Below, piece after piece: positions 1-8,074 of a DNA stretch of 64,000 nucleotides (within the stretch, counting starts at the first letter, position 1; every line of letters begins with the position of its first letter). The position numbers were made by a program, and so were the translations under genes. This stretch comes from RI-92 sp037384645. Lineage in GTDB: Bacteria > Pseudomonadota > Gammaproteobacteria > UBA6429 > Thiohalophilaceae. The stretch covers positions 1 through 64,000 of the forward strand of contig JARRNT010000021.1 of NCBI GenBank assembly GCA_037384645.1. Reading direction: 5' to 3'. The notes under the pieces are model-generated. The model did not search any database. It had not been told where the DNA came from and worked only from the letters and a program-made list of their open reading frames with translations.

Positions 1-171
1 ACCGGGGCGTGTGACCTGCCGGAAGGCACCGAGATGGTGATGCCGGGCGATAACGTGAAGATGACGGTATCGCTGATTGCACCGATTGCGATGGAAGAAG
101 GCCTGCGCTTTGCGATTCGCGAAGGTGGCCGGACCGTCGGCGCCGGTGTGGTTTCCAAGGTCATTGAATAA
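1..171 (+). CDS. tuf: Elongation factor Tu, C-terminal end (partial)
   Basis: The first 56 codons read in frame 1 and end at TAA 169-171; the start lies before the window. The residues match the end of EF-Tu domain III, including the run MPGDNVKMTVSL and the terminal segment REGGRTVGAGVVSKVIE, which is nearly invariant in bacterial EF-Tu. EF-Tu delivers aminoacyl-tRNA to the ribosome as a GTP complex. It lies only 20 bp before rpsJ, so the str-type operon (rpsL-rpsG-fusA-tuf) appears to run straight into the S10 operon with no room for a separate leader. Confidence 0.95.
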   Translation, partial: TGACDLPEGTEMVMPGDNVKMTVSLIAPIAMEEGLRFAIREGGRTVGAGVVSKVIE

Positions 172-191
172 TTTTTTAAGTAGGAATTTAC

Positions 192-506
192 ATGGCAGCT
201 AACCAAAACATTCGAATTCGGTTAAAGGCGTTTGATCATCGTCTGATCGATCAGTCCGCCAAAGAAATCGTGGAAACCGCCAAGCGCACTGGCGCTGTGG
301 TACGGGGCCCGGTTCCTCTGCCGACCAAGAAAGAGCGCTATACCATTTTGATCTCACCGCATGTCAACAAGGATGCGCGGGATCAATATGAAATTCGTAC
401 CCACAAGCGTTTGCTAGACATCGTGCAACCAACCGACAAGACGGTGGATGCGCTGATGAAGCTGGATCTCGCTGCTGGTGTAGACGTACAGATTAAATTG
501 CAATAG
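192..506 (+). CDS. rpsJ: 30S ribosomal protein S10 (NusE)
   Basis: A 104-residue protein with the S10 start IRIRLKAFDHRLIDQSA and the PLPTKKERYTIL loop. It is a small-subunit head protein and, as NusE, joins NusB in antitermination and transcription-translation coupling. A Shine-Dalgarno AGGAA precedes the ATG by about 7 nt. It is the first gene of the S10 block, directly behind tuf and 10 bp ahead of rplC. The length matches the usual 103 residues. Confidence 0.97.
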   Translation: MAANQNIRIRLKAFDHRLIDQSAKEIVETAKRTGAVVRGPVPLPTKKERYTILISPHVNKDARDQYEIRTHKRLLDIVQPTDKTVDALMKLDLAAGVDVQIKLQ

Positions 507-516
507 GTAGAAGGCA

Positions 517-1170
517 ATGACAATAGGTGTAGTCGGTCGCAAGGTAGGAATGACACGCATCTTTACGGATGACGGTGTTTCTTTGCCCGTGACCGTGATT
601 GAAGTGGAGCCCAATCGCATTACCCAGCTCAAGACCCTGGAAGCAGACGGCTATCGTGCCGTGCAGGTGACCACGGGTACGCGTAAGGCCAATCGTGTGA
701 CCAAGCCGATGGCCGGACATTTTGCCAAGGCCAAGACCGAGGCAGGACGCGGTTTATGGGAGTTCCGCCTGAGTGACGGTGAAGGTGAAGACCTGGCCAT
801 GGGTAACGAAATCAAGGTCGATATCTTTGAGGACGGCCAGAAAGTGGACGTGACCGGTACCAGTCTCGGTAAAGGTTTTGCCGGTGGTGTTAAGCGCCAT
901 CACTTCAGGACTCAGGATGCCACTCACGGCAACTCCTTATCGCACCGTGCCCCCGGTTCTATCGGTCAGAACCAGACGCCGGGTCGTGTATTCCCAGGCA
1001 AGAAGATGGCCGGGCATTTAGGTAATGTGCGCAGGACCCAGCAAAACCTGGAAGTCGTGCGCGTTGACACCGAGCGTAACCTGCTGCTGGTCAAGGGTGC
1101 AGTCCCGGGTGCCAAGGGCGGTAGCCTCATCGTGCGTCCGGCCGTGAAAATCAAGAGGGAGGCGAAATAA
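517..1170 (+). CDS. rplC: 50S ribosomal protein L3
   Basis: A 217-residue protein with the L3 signature around residues 125-170 (GNSLSHRAPGSIG, then QTPGRVFPGKKMAGH), including the glutamine in GQNQTPG that PrmB methylates in enterics. L3 nucleates 50S assembly near the peptidyl transferase centre. The stop TAA shares its last base with the rplD ATG, which indicates translational coupling. Confidence 0.97.
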   Translation: MTIGVVGRKVGMTRIFTDDGVSLPVTVIEVEPNRITQLKTLEADGYRAVQVTTGTRKANRVTKPMAGHFAKAKTEAGRGLWEFRLSDGEGEDLAMGNEIKVDIFEDGQKVDVTGTSLGKGFAGGVKRHHFRTQDATHGNSLSHRAPGSIGQNQTPGRVFPGKKMAGHLGNVRRTQQNLEVVRVDTERNLLLVKGAVPGAKGGSLIVRPAVKIKREAK

Positions 1171-1790
1171 TGGAACTGGCATTAACCACTGCCGGCGGTA
1201 AAGCCTCCAGCAAGACCGTTGCTGTTGCGGATACCGCGTTTGATCGCGAATTTAACGAAGGTCTGGTGCATCAGCTGGTGACGGCCTATCTGGCCGGTGG
1301 TCGCGCGGGTACCCGTGCGCAAAAGAGCCGCTCCGATGTGAACGGTGGTGGCAGCAAACCCTGGCGGCAAAAGGGGACGGGACGTGCGCGTTCTGGTACC
1401 ATTCGCAGCCCGCTGTGGCGCGGGGGCGGCAAGACCTTTGCCGCGCGCAATCAGGACTGGTCACAGAAGATCAACAAGAAGCAGTATCGCGCCGGTATGC
1501 GTGCGATTCTGTCCGAGCTGGTGCGCCAGGAGCGCCTGGTCATTGTTGAAAAACTGGAAATGGCCGAGCCGAAGACCAAGCAACTGGTCGAACAGCTGGG
1601 CAAGCTCGGTCTCGACAGCACCATGATCGTGGTGGACAGCATGGACCAGAACCTGTTTCTGGCCGCACGCAATCTGCATAAGGTTGGTCTGTCCGAAGCC
1701 GGGGTTATCGATCCGGTCAATCTGGTTAAATTCGACAAGGTGCTGGTCACTGTGCCGGCGCTGAAGAAACTTGAGGAAATGTTTGCATGA
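1170..1790 (+). CDS. rplD: 50S ribosomal protein L4
   Basis: A 206-residue protein with the L4 loop GTGRARSGTIRSP..RGGGKTF (about residues 67-90), which lines the exit tunnel. In enterics L4 also represses the S10 operon through a long leader before rpsJ; no such leader fits in the 20-bp tuf-rpsJ gap here, so that control is probably absent or lies further upstream. It overlaps rplC by 1 bp and rplW by 4 bp. Confidence 0.97.
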   Translation: MELALTTAGGKASSKTVAVADTAFDREFNEGLVHQLVTAYLAGGRAGTRAQKSRSDVNGGGSKPWRQKGTGRARSGTIRSPLWRGGGKTFAARNQDWSQKINKKQYRAGMRAILSELVRQERLVIVEKLEMAEPKTKQLVEQLGKLGLDSTMIVVDSMDQNLFLAARNLHKVGLSEAGVIDPVNLVKFDKVLVTVPALKKLEEMFA

Positions 1791-2083
1791 ACCAGGAACG
1801 TCTCATGAAAGTGTTGCTGGAACCGCACGTCTCTGAAAAGAGCACGAACGTGGGGGAACAGGCAAACCAGGTCGTGTTCAAGGTCGTACCGGATGCCACC
1901 AAGGACGAGATCAAACATGCCGTAGAGAAAATGTTTGAAGTCTCGGTCGAAGGTGTCCAGGTCGTGAACGTGAAGGGCAAGAACAAGCGTAGCCGCTTCG
2001 GCAGTGGCAAGCGTAAGGACTGGAAAAAGGCCTACGTCAGCCTGAAAGCTGGCGAAGATATTAATTTTCTTGGAACCGAATAA
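1787..2083 (+). CDS. rplW: 50S ribosomal protein L23
   Basis: A 98-residue protein; NQERLMKVLLEPHVSEKST matches the L23 N-terminus, so the ATG overlapping the rplD stop (ATGA) is chosen over the internal ATG at 1805. L23 sits at the tunnel exit and docks trigger factor and SRP. The gene lies in the invariant L4-L23-L2 order. Confidence 0.96.
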   Translation: MNQERLMKVLLEPHVSEKSTNVGEQANQVVFKVVPDATKDEIKHAVEKMFEVSVEGVQVVNVKGKNKRSRFGSGKRKDWKKAYVSLKAGEDINFLGTE

Positions 2084-2105
2084 GCATTAGGAACGGTAAG
2101 TAAAC

Positions 2106-2933
2106 ATGGCAATCGTCAAAGCAAAACCTACTTCTGCCGGCCGCCGCTTCGTCGTGCGTACCTCGCATGACCATTTGCACAAGGGCGCGCCACATAGCGC
2201 CTTGCTGGAAAAGAAGAGCAAGACCGGTGGTCGTAACAACATGGGTCGGATTACCACCCGTCATCATGGCGGTGGCCACAAACAGCATTACCGTGTTATC
2301 GACTTCAAGCGTAACAAGGATGGCGTACCGGCCAGGATTGAGCGGATTGAATACGATCCGAATCGCAGTGCCCATATTGCGCTGTTGCTTTATGTCGACG
2401 GTGAGCGTCGCTATATTCTGGCGCCGAAAAACCTGCGTGCGGGTAACGAAGTTATTTCCGGTACCGATGCGCCAATCAAGGAAGGCAACTGCCTGCCGCT
2501 GCGCAATATCCCGGTCGGTACCGTGGTCCATGCCCTGGAATTACGCCCGGGTAAGGGTGCGCAACTGGGTCGCAGCGCCGGTGCCGCGGTGCAACTGGTC
2601 GCACGTGAAGGCAACAATGTGACGATTCGTCTGCGTTCCGGTGAGATGCGTAAGGTCCAGGCTGATTGTCGTGCCACTGTTGGTGAAGTGAGCAATAGCG
2701 AACACAACCTGAAGAAACACGGTAAGGCCGGCGCCAAGCGTTGGTTGGGTATCCGCCCGACTGTCCGCGGTGTCGTGATGAACCCGGTAGACCACCCGCA
2801 CGGTGGTGGTGAAGGTCGTACCTCCGGTGGTCGTCATCCGTGCACCCCATGGGGTGTCCCGACTAAGGGTTACAAGACCCGCAAGAACAAGCGTACGGAC
2901 AGCATGATCGTGCGCCGTCGCAACAAGAAGTAA
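2106..2933 (+). CDS. rplB: 50S ribosomal protein L2
   Basis: A 275-residue protein with the L2 C-terminal signature VVMNPVDHPHGGGEGRTSGGR (about residues 220-240), which includes the histidine near the peptidyl transferase centre. It is required for subunit association and peptide bond formation. The C-terminus is lysine/arginine rich (KTRKNKRTDSMIVRRRNKK), typical of L2. Confidence 0.97.
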   Translation: MAIVKAKPTSAGRRFVVRTSHDHLHKGAPHSALLEKKSKTGGRNNMGRITTRHHGGGHKQHYRVIDFKRNKDGVPARIERIEYDPNRSAHIALLLYVDGERRYILAPKNLRAGNEVISGTDAPIKEGNCLPLRNIPVGTVVHALELRPGKGAQLGRSAGAAVQLVAREGNNVTIRLRSGEMRKVQADCRATVGEVSNSEHNLKKHGKAGAKRWLGIRPTVRGVVMNPVDHPHGGGEGRTSGGRHPCTPWGVPTKGYKTRKNKRTDSMIVRRRNKK

Positions 2934-2948
2934 GTGTAGAGAGAGACT

Positions 2949-3221
2949 ATGCCACGTTCGATTAAAAAAGGTCCATTTGTCGATTTGCACCTGGCGAAGA
3001 AGGTACAGACGGCACAACAGGAAAACAGCAAGAGGCCCATCAAGACCTGGTCGCGCCGCTCCATGATCGTGCCCGATATGATCGGTCTGACGATTGCGGT
3101 ACACAATGGTCGTCAACATGTACCTGTGCTGGTTAGCGAAAACATGATCGGCCACAAGCTGGGCGAGTTTGCCCCGACCCGTACCTTCAAAGGTCACGTG
3201 GCGGACAAGAAGGCGAAGTAA
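2949..3221 (+). CDS. rpsS: 30S ribosomal protein S19
   Basis: A 90-residue protein starting PRSIKKGPFVDLHL, the usual S19 N-terminus, with the conserved stretch TWSRRSMIVPDMIGLTIAVHNG. S19 binds 16S rRNA in the 30S head with S13. A good Shine-Dalgarno (GAGAGA) lies just upstream, and rplV follows after 12 bp. Confidence 0.97.
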   Translation: MPRSIKKGPFVDLHLAKKVQTAQQENSKRPIKTWSRRSMIVPDMIGLTIAVHNGRQHVPVLVSENMIGHKLGEFAPTRTFKGHVADKKAK

Positions 3222-3233
3222 GAGGATTTGATG

Positions 3234-3566
3234 ATGGAAGTTGCGGCCAAATTACGTCACGCACGCATTTCACCACAAAAATGCCGGCTGGTTGCTGACC
3301 AGGTTCGTGGCAAGTCGGTGGAGCAGGCACTGCAGATTTTGACCTTCAGCCCCAAGAAAGCGGCTGGCATCGTCAAAAAGGTACTGGAATCCGCAATTGC
3401 CAATGCTGAGCATAACGAAGGTGCAGATATCGATGAGCTCAAGGTCAGCCGTATCTTCGTTGACGAAGGTCCGACCATGCGCCGCTGGAGACCGCGCGCC
3501 AAGGGCCGGGTTAACCATATCTTGAAACGTACCAGCCATCTGACTGTGATGGTTGGGGATAAATAA
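3234..3566 (+). CDS. rplV: 50S ribosomal protein L22
   Basis: The reading frame opens TTG-ATG-ATG; the second ATG (3234) gives the usual 110 residues beginning MEVAAKLRHARISPQK and sits 8 nt after AGAGG, so it is preferred over 3231. The tunnel-lining hairpin GPTMRRWRPRAKGRVNHIL is present at about residues 80-100. L22 lines the exit tunnel and is a known site of macrolide-resistance changes; nothing unusual is seen in the hairpin. Confidence 0.96.
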   Translation: MEVAAKLRHARISPQKCRLVADQVRGKSVEQALQILTFSPKKAAGIVKKVLESAIANAEHNEGADIDELKVSRIFVDEGPTMRRWRPRAKGRVNHILKRTSHLTVMVGDK

Positions 3567-3577
3567 GAGAGTCAATT

Positions 3578-4240
3578 ATGGGTCAGAAAGTACATCCAAC
3601 TGGGATTCGTCTGGGTATCGTCACCGACTATACCTCCAAGTGGTATGCGGATTCGAAAGACTATGCCAACTATCTGAATTCAGATATTGAGGTACGTGAG
3701 TTCCTGAAGAACAAGCTGTCCCAGGCCTCTGTGAGCAAGATCCAGATTGAACGTACTGCTGGTCATGCCAACATTACGATTTATACCGCACGTCCGGGGC
3801 TGGTCATCGGCAAGAAGGGTGAGGATATCGAACGCCTGCGCCAGGAAGTGACCAAGAAGATGAAACTGCCGGCCGTGCATATCAATATCGAAGAGATTCG
3901 CAAACCGGAACTGGATGCCCAGCTGGTTGCGGAAGGTATTGCACAACAGCTGGAGCGCCGGATCATGTTCCGTCGCGCCATGAAACGTGCCGTGACCAAT
4001 ACCCTGCGCCTGGGTGCATTGGGTGTGAAAGTCTGCGTTGCCGGCCGTTTGAACGGTGCGGAAATTGCCCGTACTGAATGGTATCGCGAAGGCCGCGTGC
4101 CTCTGCATACCCTGCGCGCAGACATTGATTACGGTTTTGCTGAAGCCAAGACCACCTACGGCATCATCGGTGTCAAGGTGTGGATCTTCAAAGGCGAAGT
4201 CATTGGTAAACGAGAAGAGGAAGAGGTAAGCGCAGCGTAA
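3578..4240 (+). CDS. rpsC: 30S ribosomal protein S3
   Basis: A 220-residue protein starting MGQKVHPTGIRLGI, with a KH domain whose GLVIGKKGEDIE loop is at about residues 71-82, and the conserved C-terminal segment GVKVWIFKGEV. S3 forms part of the mRNA entry channel and helicase centre with S4 and S5. It is about 13 residues shorter than the E. coli protein, which falls in the variable C-terminal tail. Confidence 0.97.
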   Translation: MGQKVHPTGIRLGIVTDYTSKWYADSKDYANYLNSDIEVREFLKNKLSQASVSKIQIERTAGHANITIYTARPGLVIGKKGEDIERLRQEVTKKMKLPAVHINIEEIRKPELDAQLVAEGIAQQLERRIMFRRAMKRAVTNTLRLGALGVKVCVAGRLNGAEIARTEWYREGRVPLHTLRADIDYGFAEAKTTYGIIGVKVWIFKGEVIGKREEEEVSAA

Positions 4241-4265
4241 GCGCGTGTAACCCGGGAGTATATCC

Positions 4266-4679
4266 ATGCTGCAACCGAAGCGAACCAAATATCGCAAACA
4301 GCACAAGATGCGTAACACCGGTCTGGCGACCCGTGGCAATAAAGTCAGTTTTGGTGAATTTGGCTTGAAAGCTACCGGCCGTGGCCGCATTACAGCACGT
4401 CAGATCGAGGCGGCACGTCGTGCCATGACCCGTTATGTAAAACGCGGCGGCAAAGTCTGGATCCGCATCTTCCCGGACAAGCCGATTACCAAGAAGCCCC
4501 TGGAAGTACGTCAGGGTAAAGGTAAGGGTAGCGTTGAATACTGGGTGGCCCAGATTCAGCCGGGTCGTATGCTGTATGAAATGGAAGGCGTTAGTGAAGA
4601 AATTGCACGTGAAGCCTTCAGGTTGGCAGCCGCCAAGCTGCCGGTACAGACAACCTTTGTAACGCGGACGGTAATGTAA
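4266..4679 (+). CDS. rplP: 50S ribosomal protein L16
   Basis: A 137-residue protein with MLQPKRTKYRKQHK at the start and the signature GKVWIRIFPDKPITKKPLEVRQGKGKG. L16 organises the A-site region of 23S rRNA; its arginine in the KPLEVRQGKG run is hydroxylated in enterics. The stop TAA overlaps the rpmC ATG by one base. Confidence 0.97.
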   Translation: MLQPKRTKYRKQHKMRNTGLATRGNKVSFGEFGLKATGRGRITARQIEAARRAMTRYVKRGGKVWIRIFPDKPITKKPLEVRQGKGKGSVEYWVAQIQPGRMLYEMEGVSEEIAREAFRLAAAKLPVQTTFVTRTVM

Positions 4680-4873
4680 TGAACGCCAAAGAAATGCGCG
4701 ATAAGAGCGCGGATGAGTTGAGCAAGGAACTGGTGGATTTACTGCGTGAGCAGTTCAATTTGCGTATGCAAAAAGGAACTGGTCAGCTGTCACGCCCGCA
4801 TCAGATGAAAGAGGTCCGTCGCAATATTGCACGGGTTAAGACGATTTTGCGCGAGAAGGCAAGTAACGCATGA
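4679..4873 (+). CDS. rpmC: 50S ribosomal protein L29
   Basis: A 64-residue helical protein beginning MNAKEMRDKSADEL and ending in VRRNIARVKTIL, the L29 signature. It lies beside L23 at the tunnel exit. It overlaps rplP by 1 bp and rpsQ by 4 bp, so the three genes are probably translationally coupled. Confidence 0.95.
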   Translation: MNAKEMRDKSADELSKELVDLLREQFNLRMQKGTGQLSRPHQMKEVRRNIARVKTILREKASNA

Positions 4874-5139
4874 GTGAGCAAACGCAACAGAATGAGCGCA
4901 CCGTTACCGGTCGCGTCGTGAGTGACAAGATGAACAAGACCATTACGGTCCTGGTCGAGCGTCGTGTAAAGCACCCGGTTTACGGCAAGTTTATGCGTAA
5001 ATCTAGCAAGCTGCATGCACACGATGAAAATAACGAATGCAAAGAAGGCGACTTAGTGACGATTGCCGAGTGTCGCCCGATTTCAAAATCCAAGGCCTGG
5101 CGCCTGGTTGAAGTCGTCGAAAAGGCAACAATTGTTTAA
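4870..5139 (+). CDS. rpsQ: 30S ribosomal protein S17
   Basis: An 89-residue OB-fold protein with the S17 features RTVTGRVVSDKMNKTITVLVER (positions about 10-32, cited in part) and IAECRPISKSKAWRLVEVV. It is a primary 16S rRNA binder in the 30S body. The ATG overlaps the rpmC stop (ATGA). Confidence 0.96.
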   Translation: MSEQTQQNERTVTGRVVSDKMNKTITVLVERRVKHPVYGKFMRKSSKLHAHDENNECKEGDLVTIAECRPISKSKAWRLVEVVEKATIV

Positions 5140-5163
5140 CGCGCAGGATTACGGAGTACACCC

Positions 5164-5532
5164 ATGATACAGATGCAGACCATTTTGGATGTTGCGGATA
5201 ACAGCGGTGCACGCCGTGTGCAATGTATCAAGGTGCTTGGCGGGTCCAAGCGCCGATATGCAGGCATCGGTGATGTGATCAAGGTCAGCATCAAGGAAGC
5301 AATTCCTCGTGGCCGGGTCAAAAAGGGCGACGTGTTCAACGCCGTCGTAGTGCGGACCAAGAAGGGTATCCGCCGGGCTGACGGTTCAATGATTCGCTTC
5401 GACTCCAATGCGGCGGTGTTGCTGAACACCCAGTTGCAGCCAATCGGCACCCGTATCTTCGGACCGGTAACCCGTGAGCTGCGTACTGAGAATTTTATGA
5501 AGATTATTTCACTTGCACCTGAAGTGTTGTAA
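5164..5532 (+). CDS. rplN: 50S ribosomal protein L14
   Basis: A 122-residue protein, exactly the family length, with MIQMQTILDVADNSGARRV and the signature GDVIKVSIKEAIPRG. L14 forms inter-subunit bridges with 16S rRNA and is the docking site of RsfS. It opens the spc block; only 24 bp separate it from rpsQ, so S10 and spc look like one transcription unit. Confidence 0.97.
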   Translation: MIQMQTILDVADNSGARRVQCIKVLGGSKRRYAGIGDVIKVSIKEAIPRGRVKKGDVFNAVVVRTKKGIRRADGSMIRFDSNAAVLLNTQLQPIGTRIFGPVTRELRTENFMKIISLAPEVL

Positions 5533-5542
5533 GGCGGAAGAC

Positions 5543-5866
5543 ATGGCAAACAAGTTTCGAAAAGGCGATGAAGTCATTGTCCTGGTAGGTAAGGACAAGG
5601 GCAAGCGTGGCACCATCACGAAATTACATACCGATACCGGTCGCGTGGTGGTGGAAAACATCAATATGGTGAAGAAACACCAGAAACCGAACCCGAACAT
5701 GAATGTACCGGGTGGCATTATCGAGAAGGAAATGGCGATCGATGTTTCCAATGTTGCGATCTTCAATCCGGTAACCGGTAAGGCCGATCGGGTTGGATTC
5801 AGGTTTCTGGATGACGGCCGTAAGGTGCGTGTATTCAAGTCCAACGGCGAAGTCGTGGACGTTTAA
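5543..5866 (+). CDS. rplX: 50S ribosomal protein L24
   Basis: The frame is open from 5513 but the L24 homology starts at ATG 5543 (MANKFRKGDEVIV), 107 residues, preceded by GGCGGA. The KOW motif (GDEVIVLVGKDKGKRGTI) occupies about residues 8-25. L24 initiates 50S assembly. The upstream in-frame codons overlap the end of rplN and are not believed to be translated. Confidence 0.96.
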   Translation: MANKFRKGDEVIVLVGKDKGKRGTITKLHTDTGRVVVENINMVKKHQKPNPNMNVPGGIIEKEMAIDVSNVAIFNPVTGKADRVGFRFLDDGRKVRVFKSNGEVVDV

Positions 5867-5885
5867 TAGTTTAAGGTAACAGACA

Positions 5886-6431
5886 ATGTCGCGTTTACAG
5901 GAACACTACAAAAGCACGGTTATCAAGCAGCTGACTGACAAGTTCGGCTACAAGAGCCAGATGGAAGTACCCAAGCTGGTCAAGATCACCCTGAACATGG
6001 GTGTGGGCGAGGCCGTGGCTGACAAAAAGGTCATGGAGCATGCGGTTGCCGATATGGAAAAGATCGCAGGCCAGAAAGCCGTGGTCACCAAGGCTCGTAA
6101 GTCCATCGCCGGCTTCAAGATCCGTGAAGAGTATCCCATCGGCTGCAAGGTCACCCTGCGTCGCGAACGCATGTACGAATTTATGGATCGCCTGGTCAGT
6201 ATCGCGATCCCGCGGATCCGTGACTTTCGCGGGCTGAATCCGAAGTCCTTTGACGGGCGGGGTAACTACAGCATGGGTGTGCGTGAACAGATCATCTTCC
6301 CCGAGATCGAGTACGACAAGATCGATACTCTGCGCGGGCTGGATATCACGATTACGACCACGGCCAAGACCGATGAAGAAGGTCGTGCATTATTGGAAGC
6401 ATTTGATTTCCCGCTCAAGGGTCGGGCGTAA
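5886..6431 (+). CDS. rplE: 50S ribosomal protein L5
   Basis: A 181-residue protein with the L5 signature LVKITLNMGVGEA and the run ISIPRIRDFRGLNPKSFDG-like segment (here IAIPRIRDFRGLNPKSFDG). L5 binds 5S rRNA and contacts P-site tRNA. The standard position between rplX and rpsN supports the call. Confidence 0.97.
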   Translation: MSRLQEHYKSTVIKQLTDKFGYKSQMEVPKLVKITLNMGVGEAVADKKVMEHAVADMEKIAGQKAVVTKARKSIAGFKIREEYPIGCKVTLRRERMYEFMDRLVSIAIPRIRDFRGLNPKSFDGRGNYSMGVREQIIFPEIEYDKIDTLRGLDITITTTAKTDEEGRALLEAFDFPLKGRA

Positions 6432-6445
6432 GGAGTTTAAGTAAT

Positions 6446-6751
6446 ATGGCTAAAGCAAGTATGGTTGAGCGCGAACGCAAGCGCATCAAACTGGTGGCAA
6501 AATACGCTAACAAACGCGCTGAGCTGAAGGCGAAAGTCAAAGATCTTTCCCTGGCGCCGGAAGAGCGCATAGCAGCCCAGGAGCAACTGCAAAAGCTGCC
6601 GCGTGATGCATCACCGAGCCGGTTGCAACGCCGTTGCCGCGTTACCGGGCGTCCGCATGCGGTTTACCGCAAGTTCGGCCTGTGCCGCAACAAATTGCGC
6701 GAAACCGCGATGCGCGGCGAAGTGCCCGGTTTGCGTAAAGCCAGCTGGTAA
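6446..6751 (+). CDS. rpsN: 30S ribosomal protein S14, zinc-independent long form
   Basis: A 101-residue S14 of the long class. The zinc-ribbon cysteine pairs of the short class are missing; only single cysteines occur in RCRVTGRPHAVYRKFGLCRN. The C-terminus LRETAMRGEVPGLRKASW is the family signature. S14 binds 16S rRNA in the 30S head. By contrast rpmJ in this window is the cysteine-containing form. Confidence 0.96.
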   Translation: MAKASMVERERKRIKLVAKYANKRAELKAKVKDLSLAPEERIAAQEQLQKLPRDASPSRLQRRCRVTGRPHAVYRKFGLCRNKLRETAMRGEVPGLRKASW

Positions 6752-6772
6752 GGTTACAGGAGACTTAAAGAT

Positions 6773-7165
6773 ATGATGACCGATCCCATAGCCGATATGT
6801 TAACCCGCATTCGCAACGGGTTGTCTGCCGGTAAAAAGGTGGTTGCAATGCCTCATTCCAAATTGAAGGAATCCATTGCGCTGGTGCTGAAGAATGAAGG
6901 TTATATCGCTGGCTATAGTACCGATTCAGTCGAAGGCAAGTCCATGCTGAACGTTGATCTGAAATATTATCAGGGTAAACCCGTGATCGATAAGATGCGC
7001 CGTGTCAGCCGGCCCGGATTACGGATTTACAAGTCAAAAGACGAGCTGCCCAAAGTGATGGGTGGCCTGGGTATCGCAATTATCTCGACCTCGAAAGGTG
7101 TTATGACCGACCGTGCTGCGCGCAAGGATGGTTATGGCGGTGAGGTCCTGTGTTACGTGCAGTAA
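6773..7165 (+). CDS. rpsH: 30S ribosomal protein S8
   Basis: A 130-residue protein, the E. coli length, with DPIADMLTRIRNG at the start and the C-terminal signature TSKGVMTDRAARKDGYGGEV. Two ATGs (6773, 6776) are possible; 6773 lies 9 nt from AGGAGA and is preferred. In enterics S8 represses spc translation by binding the rplE region; that was not evaluated here. Confidence 0.96.
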   Translation: MMTDPIADMLTRIRNGLSAGKKVVAMPHSKLKESIALVLKNEGYIAGYSTDSVEGKSMLNVDLKYYQGKPVIDKMRRVSRPGLRIYKSKDELPKVMGGLGIAIISTSKGVMTDRAARKDGYGGEVLCYVQ

Positions 7166-7177
7166 AGGCGGCAGGCA

Positions 7178-7702
7178 ATGGCAAGGTTAACACCCATATC
7201 AATTCCGAAGGGCGTGGAAGTCAACATTAACGGCCAGGATGTTAGTGTCAAAGGTTCCAAGGGAACGATGACACACAGCATGCATCGGGCCGTGAAAATG
7301 GAAAAGCAGGACAATGAGCTGGTTTTCACGCCCAGTGATGCGGCAGGTTCGATCGCTCAAACCGGTACCGTGCGTTCGCTGATGCGTAACATGATACAGG
7401 GCGTCAGCGACGGCTTCGAAAAGAAACTCGAGCTGGTCGGCGTAGGTTATCGTGCCGCTGCTCAGGGCAAGACCCTGAATCTGACCCTGGGTTTCTCGCA
7501 TCCGGTGAACTATCCGGTCCCGGAAGGGATCACCATTGAGACCCCCAGTCAGACGGAAATTGTCGTCAAGGGGATAGATAAGCAACAGGTTGGCCAGGTG
7601 GCGTCAGAGATTCGTGCATTTCGTCCGCCTGAGCCGTACAAGGGTAAAGGCGTCAAATATGCGGGTGAACATATCGTCCGCAAAGAGGCCAAAAAGAAGT
7701 AA
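7178..7702 (+). CDS. rplF: 50S ribosomal protein L6
   Basis: A 174-residue protein made of two similar beta-rich halves, ending in PPEPYKGKGVKYAGEHIVRKE, the L6 signature. L6 sits near the GTPase-associated centre and is a late assembly protein. It lies 13 bp after rpsH and 16 bp before rplR. Confidence 0.97.
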   Translation: MARLTPISIPKGVEVNINGQDVSVKGSKGTMTHSMHRAVKMEKQDNELVFTPSDAAGSIAQTGTVRSLMRNMIQGVSDGFEKKLELVGVGYRAAAQGKTLNLTLGFSHPVNYPVPEGITIETPSQTEIVVKGIDKQQVGQVASEIRAFRPPEPYKGKGVKYAGEHIVRKEAKKK

Positions 7703-7717
7703 ACAGGTAATCATACG

Positions 7718-8071
7718 ATGGATAAGAAAGCATCTCGTCTGCGTCGTGCGCGCCGTACTCGCGCTAAAATACGTGAATTGCGTGTGCCGCGCCTGACCAT
7801 ACACCGTACACCTCGGCATATTTATGCCCAGATTATCGGTGAAGACAACGGAAAGGTCGTTGCGGCCGTTTCGACCGTGCAGGCCGATGTCAAAGCCGGC
7901 CTGAAATATTCCGGCAACAAGGATGCTGCAGCCTATGTTGGTAAGGCAATTGCCGAAAAGGCCAAGGCTGCAGGTGTCACCCGGGTCGCGTTCGACCGTT
8001 CCGGTTTTAAATATCATGGGCGTGTTAAGGCTCTGGCCGATGCCGCCCGCGAAGCAGGATTGGAGTTTTAA
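7718..8071 (+). CDS. rplR: 50S ribosomal protein L18
   Basis: A 117-residue protein with a basic N-terminus (RLRRARRTRAKI) and the conserved end RVKALADAAREAGLEF. L18 joins L5 and 5S rRNA to form the central protuberance. rpsE starts 4 nt after its stop. Confidence 0.96.
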   Translation: MDKKASRLRRARRTRAKIRELRVPRLTIHRTPRHIYAQIIGEDNGKVVAAVSTVQADVKAGLKYSGNKDAAAYVGKAIAEKAKAAGVTRVAFDRSGFKYHGRVKALADAAREAGLEF

Positions 8072-8074
8072 CTT

